A DNA stretch of 64,000 nucleotides from Rhodococcus koreensis (GTDB lineage Bacteria; Actinomycetota; Actinomycetes; Mycobacteriales; Mycobacteriaceae): assembly GCF_900105905.1 (NCBI RefSeq), contig NZ_FNSV01000005.1:7502001-7566000 (forward strand). Direction: 5' to 3'. The notes below the pieces were generated by a model, which saw nothing but the letters and a program-made list of their open reading frames with translations, was not told where the DNA came from and did no database searches. Shown here one piece after another: positions 40,656 to 49,836 of the stretch. Made by a program: the position numbers and the translations under genes. The stretch's first letter is position 1. Every line of letters starts with the position of its first letter.

Positions 40656-42620
40656 GTGGCGAAAGCTATGTTCAAGACCAATCCCATCCTCCTGGGGGAG
40701 CTGCTGACGGACTGTGAAAAGGGCAAGCTGCAGCTGCCCGACTTTCAGCGGAGCTGGGTCTGGGACGAGGAGCGGATTCGCAGTCTCATCGCCTCGGTGT
40801 CCAGGGCCTTTCCGGTCGGTGCCCTGATGGCCTTGGAGACGGGTGGGGGCGTCGAGTTCAAGCCGAGGCCCGTAGAAGGGGCGCCACGTGTAGCGGCGGA
40901 GCAGGCGCCATCGGCACTCCTTCTTGATGGCCAGCAGCGCATGACGTCGCTGTACCAAGTGACTCTGCGCAAGCAGGTGGTCGAGACTGTGACACCCAAG
41001 AAGCGCCCAGTGAAGCGCTGGTTCTACATCGACATCGAGAAGGCTCTCGACCCGTTGGTAGATAGGGAGGACGCGATCTTCGGCGTTCCGGAAGACCGAG
41101 TCATCAGGAGCGATTTTGGACGCAAGACGGAGCTCGATCTTTCGACGAGGATGGGCGAATTCGAGAACCTGATGTTTCCGGTGTCGATGGTGTTCGATTT
41201 CCCTGAATGGCAGAAAGAGTGCGTCAGTCACTTTATGGAGACGGACTCGAGTAGCTTTCAGGAGAAATGGACCCTTCTCAACACTTTTCAGGAGCAGATT
41301 GTCGAGAACTTCACCAGTTACCATGTGCCGGTGATCGCCCTCGACAAGGACACGTCGAAGGAAGCTGTCTGCGTCGTATTCGAGAAGGTGAACACCGGCG
41401 GAAAGGCGCTCGACGCATTTGAACTGATCACCGCCATGTACGCCGCCGAGGGTTACGAACTTCGCAAGGACTGGTTCGGTGAAGGGACGACCGTAGGGCG
41501 GCAGGCACGTTTGGCGCGAACGCACCGCCTCGCTGACGCGAAGTCGGGAATTCTTTCCGAGGTGTCAAACACTGATTTCCTACACGTCGTCTCGCTCTTT
41601 CACACGCGTGAGAAGCGCCGTGATGCCGCGGCTGCGGGGAAGACAGGCAAGGAGCTGCCTCAGGTAATCGGTAATCGTCAGGCGCTTCTCAATTTGCCGC
41701 TCTCTGCGTATGTGAAGTACCAAGACCAGGTTGAACAGGGATTCGTCGCGGCAGCGAAGTTCCTTCATCGTCTCCACATATATCGCATCTTCGACCTCCC
41801 GTATCAGACCCAGATAATCCCCCTCGCCGCGATTTTGGCGGACATCGGCGACGGCATCGACCACGTCACAAATCACGCGAAGCTTGTCGAATGGTATTGG
41901 AATGGAGTGTTTGGCGAGCTGTACGGCTCCACGACGGAGAATCGTATTGCCAAGGACTTCATCGAGGTGCCTGAGTGGATGCGCGGAGGTCCGGAGCCGA
42001 CGACAGTGCTCGATGCATCGTTCCGTGCGGAGCGGCTGAAGACAATGAGGATGCGTTTGTCTGCGGCGTACAAGGGCGTTAATGCTCTGCTGATGTTGAA
42101 GGGCGCGAAGGACTTTCGATCAGGTCAGGAGTTCGACCACACGGTGTTCTTCGGCGAGAACGTGGACATCCACCACATTTTCCCAAAGAAGTGGTGTGAA
42201 ACGAGCGGGATCCAGCGTTCCGTGTATGACTCGATCATCAACAAGACTCCGCTGTCTTTCAGGACCAACAGAATCATTGGCGGCGAGGCTCCGTCGCTTT
42301 ACCTGGCAGGTCTCGAACGAGGCAAGGGGAACGCGCCGGTCATCGCTGCCGAGACGCTGGATGGGTATCTCTCGAGTCACCTGATCAATCCGAACCTGCT
42401 TCGGTCAGACGAATTCGAAGCGTTCATGGTTGATCGGCAGCGGCAGCTTGTATCCCTCATCGAGGAAGCGACCGGTAAGTCGATACCTGTCGATGACGTA
42501 GTCAGTGACGATATTTCACGCGCTGACCTCGACGCAGAATTCGAAGCCGAGTTCGGGCCGGACGACGACGAGTCGATTAGCGACGGCGAAGAAGCCCGCC
42601 TGACTCTGTCGACCAGCTGA
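40656..42620 (+). CDS. DUF262 (GmrS/ParB-like) protein with C-terminal HNH domain
   Basis: A 654-aa protein from GTG 40656. The N-terminal DUF262 domain has LPDFQRSWVWDEERIRSLI and the key DGQQRMTSLY (residues 91-100), the nucleotide-handling motif of GmrS- and SspE-like restriction factors. Further typical stretches are FEKVNTGGKALDAFELITAMY and IPLAAILADIG. The C-terminal nuclease has VDIHHIFPKKWC (about 503-512), then NKTPLSFRTNRIIGG, matching an HNH motif of the DUF1524 kind. GmrSD-type enzymes cut modified DNA and SspE-like ones act with phosphorothioate systems; which applies here is unknown. A strong terminator follows. Confidence 0.85.
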   Translation: MAKAMFKTNPILLGELLTDCEKGKLQLPDFQRSWVWDEERIRSLIASVSRAFPVGALMALETGGGVEFKPRPVEGAPRVAAEQAPSALLLDGQQRMTSLYQVTLRKQVVETVTPKKRPVKRWFYIDIEKALDPLVDREDAIFGVPEDRVIRSDFGRKTELDLSTRMGEFENLMFPVSMVFDFPEWQKECVSHFMETDSSSFQEKWTLLNTFQEQIVENFTSYHVPVIALDKDTSKEAVCVVFEKVNTGGKALDAFELITAMYAAEGYELRKDWFGEGTTVGRQARLARTHRLADAKSGILSEVSNTDFLHVVSLFHTREKRRDAAAAGKTGKELPQVIGNRQALLNLPLSAYVKYQDQVEQGFVAAAKFLHRLHIYRIFDLPYQTQIIPLAAILADIGDGIDHVTNHAKLVEWYWNGVFGELYGSTTENRIAKDFIEVPEWMRGGPEPTTVLDASFRAERLKTMRMRLSAAYKGVNALLMLKGAKDFRSGQEFDHTVFFGENVDIHHIFPKKWCETSGIQRSVYDSIINKTPLSFRTNRIIGGEAPSLYLAGLERGKGNAPVIAAETLDGYLSSHLINPNLLRSDEFEAFMVDRQRQLVSLIEEATGKSIPVDDVVSDDISRADLDAEFEAEFGPDDDESISDGEEARLTLSTS

Positions 42621-42676
42621 GCGATATTGCCCGATGGCACGACGCTCGCATCGACGCGAATGCGTTCGGGCCGCAG

Positions 42677-42725
42677 GGCCCCAGCGAGTCAGGTGCCCAC
42701 TTGGTTGCACCTTCTCGCTGGGGCC
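42677..42725. terminator. Long nested hairpin terminator
   Basis: GGCCCCAGCGAG (42677-42688) pairs perfectly with CTCGCTGGGGCC (42714-42725). Inside, AGGTGC/GCACCT forms a second stem. It lies between the convergent DUF262 and TerD genes, 57 nt and 37 nt from their stops. Confidence 0.9.
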
Positions 42726-42761
42726 GTTCGGGCGTGATGAACCCGGCGCTCTACGGAGTTG

Positions 42762-43337
42762 TCAGATGTTGACGCCGTAGTCGCGTGCGATGCCGGCGAG
42801 TCCGGAGGCGTAGCCCTGACCGATGGCTCGGAACTTCCATTCGCCGTTGTGGCGGTAGACCTCGCCGAAGAGCATCGCGGTTTCGCTGGACGCGTCCTCG
42901 GTGAGGTCGTAGCGAGCGAGTTCTATTCCAGTGGTGCTGTCGACCACACGGATGAAGGCGTTGGTGACCTGTCCAAAGGATTGGCCGCGGGTGTCGGCGT
43001 CGTGAATGGAGACCGGGAAGAAGATGTTGGTGACGTTCGGCGGAACGGCGGAGAGATCGACGTTGATCGATTCGTCGTCGCCATCTCCCTCGCCGGTGAG
43101 GTTGTCGCCAGTGTGCTCGATCGAACCGTCGGGGGAGCGGAGGTTGTTATAGAACACGAAGTGAAGGTCGGAGAGCACCTTGCGGTCCTGGCCGGTGGCT
43201 AGGGCGCTTGCGTCGAGGTCGAAGGGTGCGCCGGTGGTGCTGCGGGCATCCCAACCGAGACCAACAGAGACCGTCGTCAAGTTCGGTGCCGCCTTCGACA
43301 GGGAAACATTTCCGCCTTTGGCCAGGGTGACGCCCAT
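42762..43337 (-). CDS. terD: TerD family calcium-binding stress protein
   Basis: A 191-aa protein, the standard TerD length, from ATG 43337 (MGVTLAKGGNVSLSKAAPNL) with AAAGGA 6 nt upstream; a longer frame upstream lacks family character. It is a textbook TerD: VGLGWDARSTTGAPFDLDASAL, FYNNLRSPDGSIEHTGDNLTGEGDGDDE (acidic Ca2+ loops), INVDLSAVPPNVTNIFFPVSIHDAD, FGQVTNAFIRVVDSTTG, and AMLFGEVYRHNGEWKFRAIGQGY. The Ter module is linked to tellurite/chemical stress and phage resistance. No other ter genes are adjacent; it sits alone between DUF262 and Z1 genes. Confidence 0.95.
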   Translation of the reverse strand: MGVTLAKGGNVSLSKAAPNLTTVSVGLGWDARSTTGAPFDLDASALATGQDRKVLSDLHFVFYNNLRSPDGSIEHTGDNLTGEGDGDDESINVDLSAVPPNVTNIFFPVSIHDADTRGQSFGQVTNAFIRVVDSTTGIELARYDLTEDASSETAMLFGEVYRHNGEWKFRAIGQGYASGLAGIARDYGVNI

Positions 43338-43457
43338 GGTTGATCCTTTCGACACTGCGGACGGAGACCGATCGTCGCCGTCCCGTATTGCATAACTCAC
43401 CACAACAATAGCCACATTCAGGCTGTGTCGGGTCTAAGTGCCCGGGGCTATCAGGCC

Positions 43458-46400
43458 CTAACTGGGCTCATGCCTCGAACCGCGGTCGGCTTCATCTGTT
43501 CGAGCCCTGGTGGGCGACTGCACACCTCCGATACGATTGCGCAGCTCCTTCAGTTCCGAGCGGTGCCGAATTACGTCGATGATCGGAACATTCTCGAGCG
43601 AGGAATCGATCGCGGTGAATCGGATGACCCTGCCGCGATCACCTCGCGCATCGGCAGGCGCCACGAAGCCGAAGGACATGACAAGCTCGCCGGGATCAAC
43701 TGTGAGTTTCTTGGATCCAGCCGGCTTCATGACACCGTATTTTCTCCGTACTGCTGTCTCGATGATCGGGTACAGGACAACAACGCCCCGCCGATCTGCC
43801 GAAAGGTTCTCGGCCGCTTCCACCGCTCTTCTCACGTTGTCGGACATCGCTCCCGAATTCAAGGTCTGCGCGTGATTCTCATCGCTTAGATGGCCCGCCA
43901 GAGCCGAGGGTGTGGCGATGTGCATGGGCACTGACCGATGCTTGGGATCACTTATTGCGCCAAACAGGGGTCCCCGCCTGCGGTCTCGACTAAACCAAGA
44001 GAAGGAACGACCGCTAGCCATATCAATGACCTGTGTGTCGCCGCTCTCATGTTGCGGAGCGAGGACGATCCAGTCCTCAACCCGTTGTTCCGCGGTGATT
44101 TCTCGCAGGTAGGTCAGATACGGCGAGAATTGTGCGGGCGCGTGCCATTTTAGACTGCTGATGATGTCGAAGAATTCGGGTGCAAGGATGTGGCCGGTGA
44201 AAGCCTTGAATACGTGCGGTCCGCGTGTCCCATCCTTATCGGACGGATACGCGAACGCGGTCGGAGATTCGGACAGCGACTCAAGAATCGGGGTCCATAG
44301 CGCAGTATTGTGCCGAAGATCCGCGACCCTGGTGGGGTAAGCGGTCGGCTCTTGCCACTCGCCGGGGGATTTGATCTCCAACAAGCGCGCGTTGAACATC
44401 TTGTTCGGACTCGTCGGCTTCAGCCAGGCGAGGTGCTGCGATACAAGGGGAGGCACCTGTGCCGGAAGTATCTGAGGTCGGCCATCCACCATCACGGAAT
44501 ATTGTGCTAGTTCGGAACGAAAGCTCTCTTCGTCCAAGCAGATCGCCTCGAATGCCTCGTACAGGTCGATCTCCTTGGTGCCAGTCGTTTCCGAACGACC
44601 GAGGTAGAGGCGCACGAGATCTCGGTATCCGTCGCGGAATCCGAACCATCGTCCCATCTGCATCAGCGTGGATGCGCTCCCCGCGCGTCGTCGGAAATAG
44701 GTGACGGTCAGTCCCTCGACCGTGAATCCGCGCGACAACTTCTGGCCGCCAATGAGAATCTTCCAGATCGATCGTTTGTCGAAATCTGCCTCGCCGGTCT
44801 CGAGGTCCTTGTCCCCGTTGACGACGATGATAGGCCGGTCGTCGCCACTGATGCGTATCGCAGCGGGACCCACGAAAGGAATGACTTCGTCGTAGGAGGC
44901 GGGCACTGAATATCCATCTGCACGAACGGCGGAGACCGGTGCGACGTCACTTTCGAACAGGTCACGCAATCGATCGTGCCCACGCGAACCCATGTAGCCG
45001 GCGTTCCACCACAGCCGCGTGACTCGGCCTAACAACTCGCGGTGCGCATCGGTACGCATGGACTCGTGGATGAGCATGGTGTGGTGCTGGAAGTGCCGGT
45101 CACCGAGGCCGCCCATGTCTTCGCGATAGAGCTTGATCGCGGCAGTGAGGACGAACATGTCCATCGCACGCTGCAAACAGCTGTCGTCATCGTCACCCTC
45201 GACTAGAATGTCCCGGACATGAGCCTTCTCATTCGAATTGGCCGGATTCCGTTCATCGGAAGGAACAACCGAATCCATATCGTGGAAGTCGGGAGCGCCC
45301 ATATAGCCGTCTGGGCGTGGAAGCGAGATGATGAAATCCTTGGGGAAGATGTCTTCGGTGTCGCTGGGGTCCACGAATACATTCGCGAATGGTGTTGCCG
45401 TATACCCGACGTACTGTGCGCGCGGCAGCATCTTCAGCAAGTCTGAAATCTTCTGGTTAATCGCGGTACGTTCGGCGTCCGGCTTCGCCAGGTCAGAGGT
45501 GTTGACCGAGGCCTCATCAGACTCGTCATCGACTATCAGGACGGGAATCTCGGACAGGGGCGTCTTGATCTTGTTGAGGTCTTTGACCAACTTGGTCAGC
45601 ACCGTCTTGTTCTTCTTGACGACCATGAGACGCGCAGATGAGCGATGGAGATTTCGTGCGTCGTATAGTGGGAGCGCTGGCTCTTGCTTCTCGAATTCGA
45701 GGGCTACAATTCCCTGAAGCAAGCTCTTGTAGTCGTTGTCGCGCGTGGTCATTCGGACGATATCGAATGCGCCGAGTGCGGAAGGTAGACCTCCGAATTT
45801 GAGGAACTTGCCCTGTCCCCACGCCGGATCGTCGGCGTAGTCGGACTCGTCCTCGCTTGCTCCGCGCAGGATGTTCTCTCGGCCAACGAGCTCCATGTCG
45901 AGGCGTCGTTGGGTCTGTCCACGTAGCAGGTTGAGAGTGCCACCGAGGACAATCACGAGTCGATAGCCCGCATCAACTGCTTTGGCGATTACGCCTGTGA
46001 AGTTTGCGGTCTTGCCCGACTGGACGTAGCCAACAACGAGGCCCTTCGACTGGTACACCGATGGACTGGACGGGTCCGCTAGGCGTTCCACAACACGGTC
46101 GGAAGCGATGTCGAGCCCAGCCACAGCGTGTTCCGGCCAGCCCTTATTAGCAAGTAGCTCACGGTACGCAGGCCAGTACCAAGGTCGGCCCTGTTGGGAC
46201 TGCGAGGTATACCAAGGCGTGAACTTCGTGCTGATGACAACCGGTGGGGCAGTTCTATATACGGGCACAATTGAGGTGAGTAGCTCGCAGGTCCGCGGCT
46301 CGAGTGCGAGAAGCTCATAAACATTCCGACGGCGTTCGTCAGAGCGGGCGTCGGCGGACGACCAGGTTGGTGCTTCTGCAAAATCCCACCGCGTGAGCTG

Positions 46401-46610
46401 TTTCTTCCACGCTTCTACAAGCGGGTCGGTGGGCGGTGCCGATTCCAGGTACTTTTGGAAGTCCTTGTCTGTGGCGTACTCCGCCGCCTCGGCGGGCAAG
46501 TCCTCAGCCTGATACGAGAGAGCACGGACAAGCCTCTTGGGCTTGCTGCCGTGCATGTCTGCGAGGGCGGCACCATGCAGGGCGAGCCGTAATAAGTCGG
46601 CGTTGGTCAT
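43458..46610 (-). CDS. Z1-domain P-loop ATPase (restriction/defence)
   Basis: A protein of about 1050 aa, probably from ATG 46610 (MTNADLLRL), which has AGGAAA 8 nt upstream; ATG 46625 is an alternative. A P-loop, VVGYVQSGKTANFTGVI (about residue 195), and VLIVDDESDEAS (about 357) as Walker B with an S/T region mark a helicase-like ATPase. YVGYTATPFANVFVDP gives motif III, and SIWKILIGGQKLSRGFTVEGLTVTYF plus LMQMGRWFGFRDGY gives the motif V/VI region typical of Z1 proteins. From memory, Z1 ATPases accompany MORC-like ATPases and Dcm methyltransferases in restriction-like operons. Here the upstream MORC-like gene is truncated. Confidence 0.9.
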   Translation of the reverse strand: MTNADLLRLALHGAALADMHGSKPKRLVRALSYQAEDLPAEAAEYATDKDFQKYLESAPPTDPLVEAWKKQLTRWDFAEAPTWSSADARSDERRRNVYELLALEPRTCELLTSIVPVYRTAPPVVISTKFTPWYTSQSQQGRPWYWPAYRELLANKGWPEHAVAGLDIASDRVVERLADPSSPSVYQSKGLVVGYVQSGKTANFTGVIAKAVDAGYRLVIVLGGTLNLLRGQTQRRLDMELVGRENILRGASEDESDYADDPAWGQGKFLKFGGLPSALGAFDIVRMTTRDNDYKSLLQGIVALEFEKQEPALPLYDARNLHRSSARLMVVKKNKTVLTKLVKDLNKIKTPLSEIPVLIVDDESDEASVNTSDLAKPDAERTAINQKISDLLKMLPRAQYVGYTATPFANVFVDPSDTEDIFPKDFIISLPRPDGYMGAPDFHDMDSVVPSDERNPANSNEKAHVRDILVEGDDDDSCLQRAMDMFVLTAAIKLYREDMGGLGDRHFQHHTMLIHESMRTDAHRELLGRVTRLWWNAGYMGSRGHDRLRDLFESDVAPVSAVRADGYSVPASYDEVIPFVGPAAIRISGDDRPIIVVNGDKDLETGEADFDKRSIWKILIGGQKLSRGFTVEGLTVTYFRRRAGSASTLMQMGRWFGFRDGYRDLVRLYLGRSETTGTKEIDLYEAFEAICLDEESFRSELAQYSVMVDGRPQILPAQVPPLVSQHLAWLKPTSPNKMFNARLLEIKSPGEWQEPTAYPTRVADLRHNTALWTPILESLSESPTAFAYPSDKDGTRGPHVFKAFTGHILAPEFFDIISSLKWHAPAQFSPYLTYLREITAEQRVEDWIVLAPQHESGDTQVIDMASGRSFSWFSRDRRRGPLFGAISDPKHRSVPMHIATPSALAGHLSDENHAQTLNSGAMSDNVRRAVEAAENLSADRRGVVVLYPIIETAVRRKYGVMKPAGSKKLTVDPGELVMSFGFVAPADARGDRGRVIRFTAIDSSLENVPIIDVIRHRSELKELRNRIGGVQSPTRARTDEADRGSRHEPS

Positions 46611-46715
46611 TCGAGTTTTCCTCATCGTTCTATACCCGAAGTGGTCTACAGAGCAAAGGTCGCCGCGAAGGGGCAGCCCACTCAGTCCGGACTGTCAGCT
46701 CGCGCTGATCTCTTG

Positions 46716-47600
46716 CTACTCACCGTCTGCGACACGCTCGAGTTCCGCTCGAGCCGCCGACACCATCACGGCTTGCCACAATTGCAGGTTGTCTTTCTCC
46801 CGCTTGCCGCTGTACTCCTTCTCGAAAAGTTGATGTAGGAGCAGGTACATGAGCGATTTCAGCAAGGGTGCGTCGTTGAGCGTGCCCTTTCGTCCACCCA
46901 GAATTGCCGCTCGGTAATTCTGATTAAGGTGGATCGTTCGATTCTCGCGATCCAGCTCGAAAAAGGCGCTGTTGTCGAGGGTCTGCCATCGAACGGAGAT
47001 CGGGTCTTCCCCGGGAATTAGGGGGAGCTCTTCTTCGATGGTCTCGCGCACGGATGCGTCAATACCCTTTCCGGGTGGTATGACCGGCTTGCGGATGGTT
47101 CCTGAGGTCTTGCGGGCCTCGCGATATGTCGTCTCGCCATCCGTCAAGTACTCCGTGAAAAGCCGACCGTCGCCGTCTCGTGCATCCTCGAGCGCTACCA
47201 CGACCTCTGGAGACATCTCTACGCCCTCCTTCTTGACGCTAAGCCGGAAAACATCCCGTGAGTCGTCAGGAAGATCGATGGAGATGCGGGTCAAGGCAAG
47301 ATGTTGGTCGGGTTGCCGAAAATTGTTCCATCCGCCGGCTTGAACGAGACGATTGTGTCGGTAGAAGTAGAAGCCTTGCCGTTCCATCACGGACCCGACT
47401 GCTTTGTATTCGTCGAGTGTGGATTTCGGCGGCCAGATGTGGGCGTCGAGGCCGACGGACCCTGTCGATGGGAGTTCCGCGACGAATGGGCGCGGGTAGT
47501 CGGGGTGACCGGATACGGGGTAAGCGAAGGGATCCAGCGGTACGACACGTGCCCGCGGTCGATTTTCAGTGGATACCGAGTGGCGGCCGTAGTGGGATGG
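46716..47600 (-). pseudogene. 5'-truncated MORC/MutL-like GHKL ATPase (C-terminal half)
   Basis: The minus-strand frame is open from 47600 to the stop at 46716. It reads VVPLDPFAYPVSGHPDYPRP, HIWPPKS, then QGFYFYRHNRLVQAGGWNNF and VFRLSVKKEGVEMS, and ends in a helical tail. This is the S5-like and C-terminal part of the MORC-type ATPases that accompany Z1 proteins. The entire ATP-binding region (N-box, G1 and G2 motifs) is absent. The homology breaks off at about 47600, where the frame meets a stop and the plus-strand methyltransferase remnant begins. A GTG at 47390 could still start a 224-aa fragment. The Z1 gene lies directly downstream. Confidence 0.8.
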
Positions 47601-47776
47601 TCAGGTTGACCGTCGACCAAGCGGCTCTACTCCAGGGGTTTCCCACGAGCTGGCACTTTGCGGGGCGGAAGACAGCGCGATATCGCCAGGTCGCGAACGC
47701 GGTACCACCACCGCTGGCGCGTGCACTCGGAACGGCCATAGCGGGAACTTTGGGGGCGAGTGTCGAAACCGCGTGA
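47597..47776 (+). pseudogene. 5'-truncated DNA cytosine methyltransferase (C-terminal motifs only)
   Basis: Sixty codons encode RLTVDQAALLQGFPTSWHFA, then KTARYRQVANAVPPPLARAL, and GTAIAGTLG. These are motifs IX-X of Dcm-type C5 methyltransferases (LQGFP...Y.QvaNAVPpplA). Everything upstream of this, including the PCQ catalytic motif, is missing: the preceding codons are antisense to the broken ATPase. A second, complete cytosine methyltransferase gene starts 58 bp downstream, so this is not its alternative start. Confidence 0.85.
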
Positions 47777-47794
47777 ATGCCGACACGTACTGGG

Positions 47795-47823
47795 CTGAAG
47801 AGATCGTCGGTGGGTCGTAATAT
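47795..47823 (+). promoter_or_regulatory. Promoter for a possibly leaderless methyltransferase mRNA
   Basis: TAATAT at 47818-47823 is a near-consensus -10; CTGAAG 17 nt upstream is a weak -35. The -10 ends 11 nt before the ATG, so transcription would start within a few bases of the codon. No Shine-Dalgarno is present. Confidence 0.5.
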
Positions 47824-47834
47824 GCTCCATCCTC

Positions 47835-48932
47835 ATGGCCCCCGATCAGTCACGTCCAGCGCACTCATCGCAGCCTCGCATGGTGGACTTGTTTGCCGGG
47901 CCGGGCGGCCTCGATGTAGCAGCCCATTGGCTCGGGATACCTGTTCATGGCGTGGAATGGGACGCGGACGCTTGCGCCACTCGCCGCGCGGCCGGACTCA
48001 GCACCGAAGAGGGCGACGTACGGAGTGTCGGCCCACGCGACTTCCCCGACGCCACCGTTCTCGCGGGCGGCCCACCCTGCCAGACGTACACCCTGGCCGG
48101 CTCCGGCACCGGTCGCCGAGCGCTGGACGAGGTGCTCTCATTCGTCAAGCAGATGGCTGCTGGGTTCGATATCGCGTCCAGCGTCGCTCGCCTGGAGGAC
48201 GAGCGTACGGGTCTGGTACTGCAGCCGCTGCGGTGGGTACTTGAGGCTCACGAATTAGGCATTCCTTATGACGCGGTCGTACTCGAACAGGTCCCAGCGG
48301 TGCTGCCTGTCTGGGAAGCTGTCGGGGAGGCGCTCGAGGGCCTCGGCTACAAGGTCGACTGTGGCGTCCTTCGCACGGAGGAATTCGGTGTTCCGCAAAC
48401 ACGGCGTCGCGCGATCCTCATCGCGAATCGTCACGAGGCCCCATCGCTACCGGTGCCGACACATCGCGAATACCGGAAGGGAATCCCGAGGCTCGCAGGC
48501 GACCAGACGCGCCTCGCGTGGGAAACGATGGGTACAGCTCTGGACCGTCGCGAACCGTTTGTCGTGATCTCAAACTATGGCTCCGGTGGAGATCCAAAAG
48601 CGCGCGGGCGCCGTTCCTCTGATGAACCTTCTGCAACGGTTACGGGGAAAGTGTCGCGCAATCGTGTGGTGACCCCTAGCAACTCGGAACTCGAGCGATT
48701 TTCCCACTCCGAGGCCGGCCGGTTGCAGACGTTCCCAAAGGACTACCCGTGGTCGGGCAATGGCATTGCTCAGCAGATCGGCAATGCCATCCCTCCCCGG
48801 CTTGCGGCCCATGTACTCGCGGCCGCCTTGCATCTGGATCTAGACGAGACGTTCTTCGATGCGGCAGTACGAAGACTATGGCTTCGCGGCAACGCTGGGA
48901 TTCCTGCCTTGTCCTCACAATCGACCGGATGA
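47835..48932 (+). CDS. DNA (cytosine-5) methyltransferase
   Basis: A complete 365-aa C5 methyltransferase. Motif I is MVDLFAGPGGLDVAAHWLG, motif IV GGPPCQTY with catalytic Cys82, motif VI VLEQVPAVL (an EQV variant of ENV), motif VIII RRAILIANR. The target-recognition region is short, followed by LQTFPKDYPWSGNGIAQQIGNAIPPRLAAHVL (motifs IX-X). It would methylate cytosine in an unknown target and so mark self DNA. DISARM class 2 uses a C5 methyltransferase of this kind (DrmMII), which fits the DrmAB-like genes downstream. It converges on the DUF6339-like gene with a 13-nt gap. Confidence 0.93.
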   Translation: MAPDQSRPAHSSQPRMVDLFAGPGGLDVAAHWLGIPVHGVEWDADACATRRAAGLSTEEGDVRSVGPRDFPDATVLAGGPPCQTYTLAGSGTGRRALDEVLSFVKQMAAGFDIASSVARLEDERTGLVLQPLRWVLEAHELGIPYDAVVLEQVPAVLPVWEAVGEALEGLGYKVDCGVLRTEEFGVPQTRRRAILIANRHEAPSLPVPTHREYRKGIPRLAGDQTRLAWETMGTALDRREPFVVISNYGSGGDPKARGRRSSDEPSATVTGKVSRNRVVTPSNSELERFSHSEAGRLQTFPKDYPWSGNGIAQQIGNAIPPRLAAHVLAAALHLDLDETFFDAAVRRLWLRGNAGIPALSSQSTG

Positions 48933-48945
48933 ATAGCTGGCCCGA

Positions 48946-49836
48946 TTACGCGGACGCTGTGTCCCCATCATCGCCCGCAGCGTGTCGCGGTCGCTTCCGC
49001 CTCGGCGCCTCGGCGAGGAGGTTTTCGAACAATGGAACGATTGCGTGAAGTGCGCCCGCGGTAATAGTTCCGTCCGCCGGTCCGTCAGGCAACCGGTCCC
49101 ACGGTACGGATGACATGCCTTCAGCTTCCGATATCCATTCGCGGACGGCGTCGTCATCAGCAGGAAGGTCGGGAGCCAACACGTCGTACACCACTGTGCT
49201 GCCCGCGGTATTAACCGCGGATGAGAGGGCATTGATGTGGTCGCCGAGATGTGTTGTTTTATTCTGTATCAAGTCTTCGAGGATGTGAATGATGGCGAGT
49301 GCCGTTGGCCGGTGATCGATGACATCAAGGCGCATCGTCGTGTTCAGGACGTCTTGAACTTGACACGCGACCTCGACCGGGCGGTAGTCCTCACCGTTCC
49401 TGAAGAGTTCGGCGGCCCACCATAAACGGGCGAACGCCTGGGTGTAGTGGGGGCCGCTGAATCGAACCGGCAATGCCACGTCGGTTCCCTTGTGGCGCCA
49501 GACGACGTAGTCAGGAGCAACAACGAGGGCGATGTAATTCCACAGCTCCATCTCGGCTGCCTCTGCCCTTGTCAGGCGCAATGTGGCGTGGAGGCGCGGC
49601 GCAAGCCAACCATCTGCACTTGCCCTCTTTGACTCGAAGCGGTCCATTGCCTCGACGAGCAGTTCACGCACTGGTTCGGCCCGCCAACGTGATTCAGTTC
49701 CGTCGTTGTAGGTGGCGTCCTTCGTAAGACTAGCGATGGGAGGTCGCTCCAGTCCTGCTTGGATCCCTCGGCTGAGGTGCTTGGTTGCTGATCCGTTGGA
49801 CAGGAATCCGAGCATCTCAGGGATAGCGTGATGCAT
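48946..49836 (-). CDS. DUF6339-like protein of a defence operon
   Basis: A 296-aa cytoplasmic protein. The motif string SRWRAEPVRELLVEAMDRFES, LAPRLHATLRLTRAEAAEMELWNYIALVVAPDYVVWRHKG, RFSGPHYTQAFARLWWAAELFRNG resembles the family I remember as DUF6339, found beside Z1, MORC and methyltransferase genes; no catalytic motif is evident. The protein is helical with a basic/acidic tail (RRKRPRHAAGDDGDT). Its ATG overlaps the stop of the upstream gene (TAATG), so it is the third gene of the operon started by the XRE-GHKL gene. The family name is from memory and should be treated as provisional. Confidence 0.75.
   Translation of the reverse strand: MHHAIPEMLGFLSNGSATKHLSRGIQAGLERPPIASLTKDATYNDGTESRWRAEPVRELLVEAMDRFESKRASADGWLAPRLHATLRLTRAEAAEMELWNYIALVVAPDYVVWRHKGTDVALPVRFSGPHYTQAFARLWWAAELFRNGEDYRPVEVACQVQDVLNTTMRLDVIDHRPTALAIIHILEDLIQNKTTHLGDHINALSSAVNTAGSTVVYDVLAPDLPADDDAVREWISEAEGMSSVPWDRLPDGPADGTITAGALHAIVPLFENLLAEAPRRKRPRHAAGDDGDTASA

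Noticed and set aside
47258..47596. Upstream extension of the methyltransferase remnant to make a 172-aa protein
   Set aside because: These codons are the exact antisense of the conserved MORC-type ATPase stretch (QGFYFYRHNRLVQAGGW), so they are not methyltransferase sequence.
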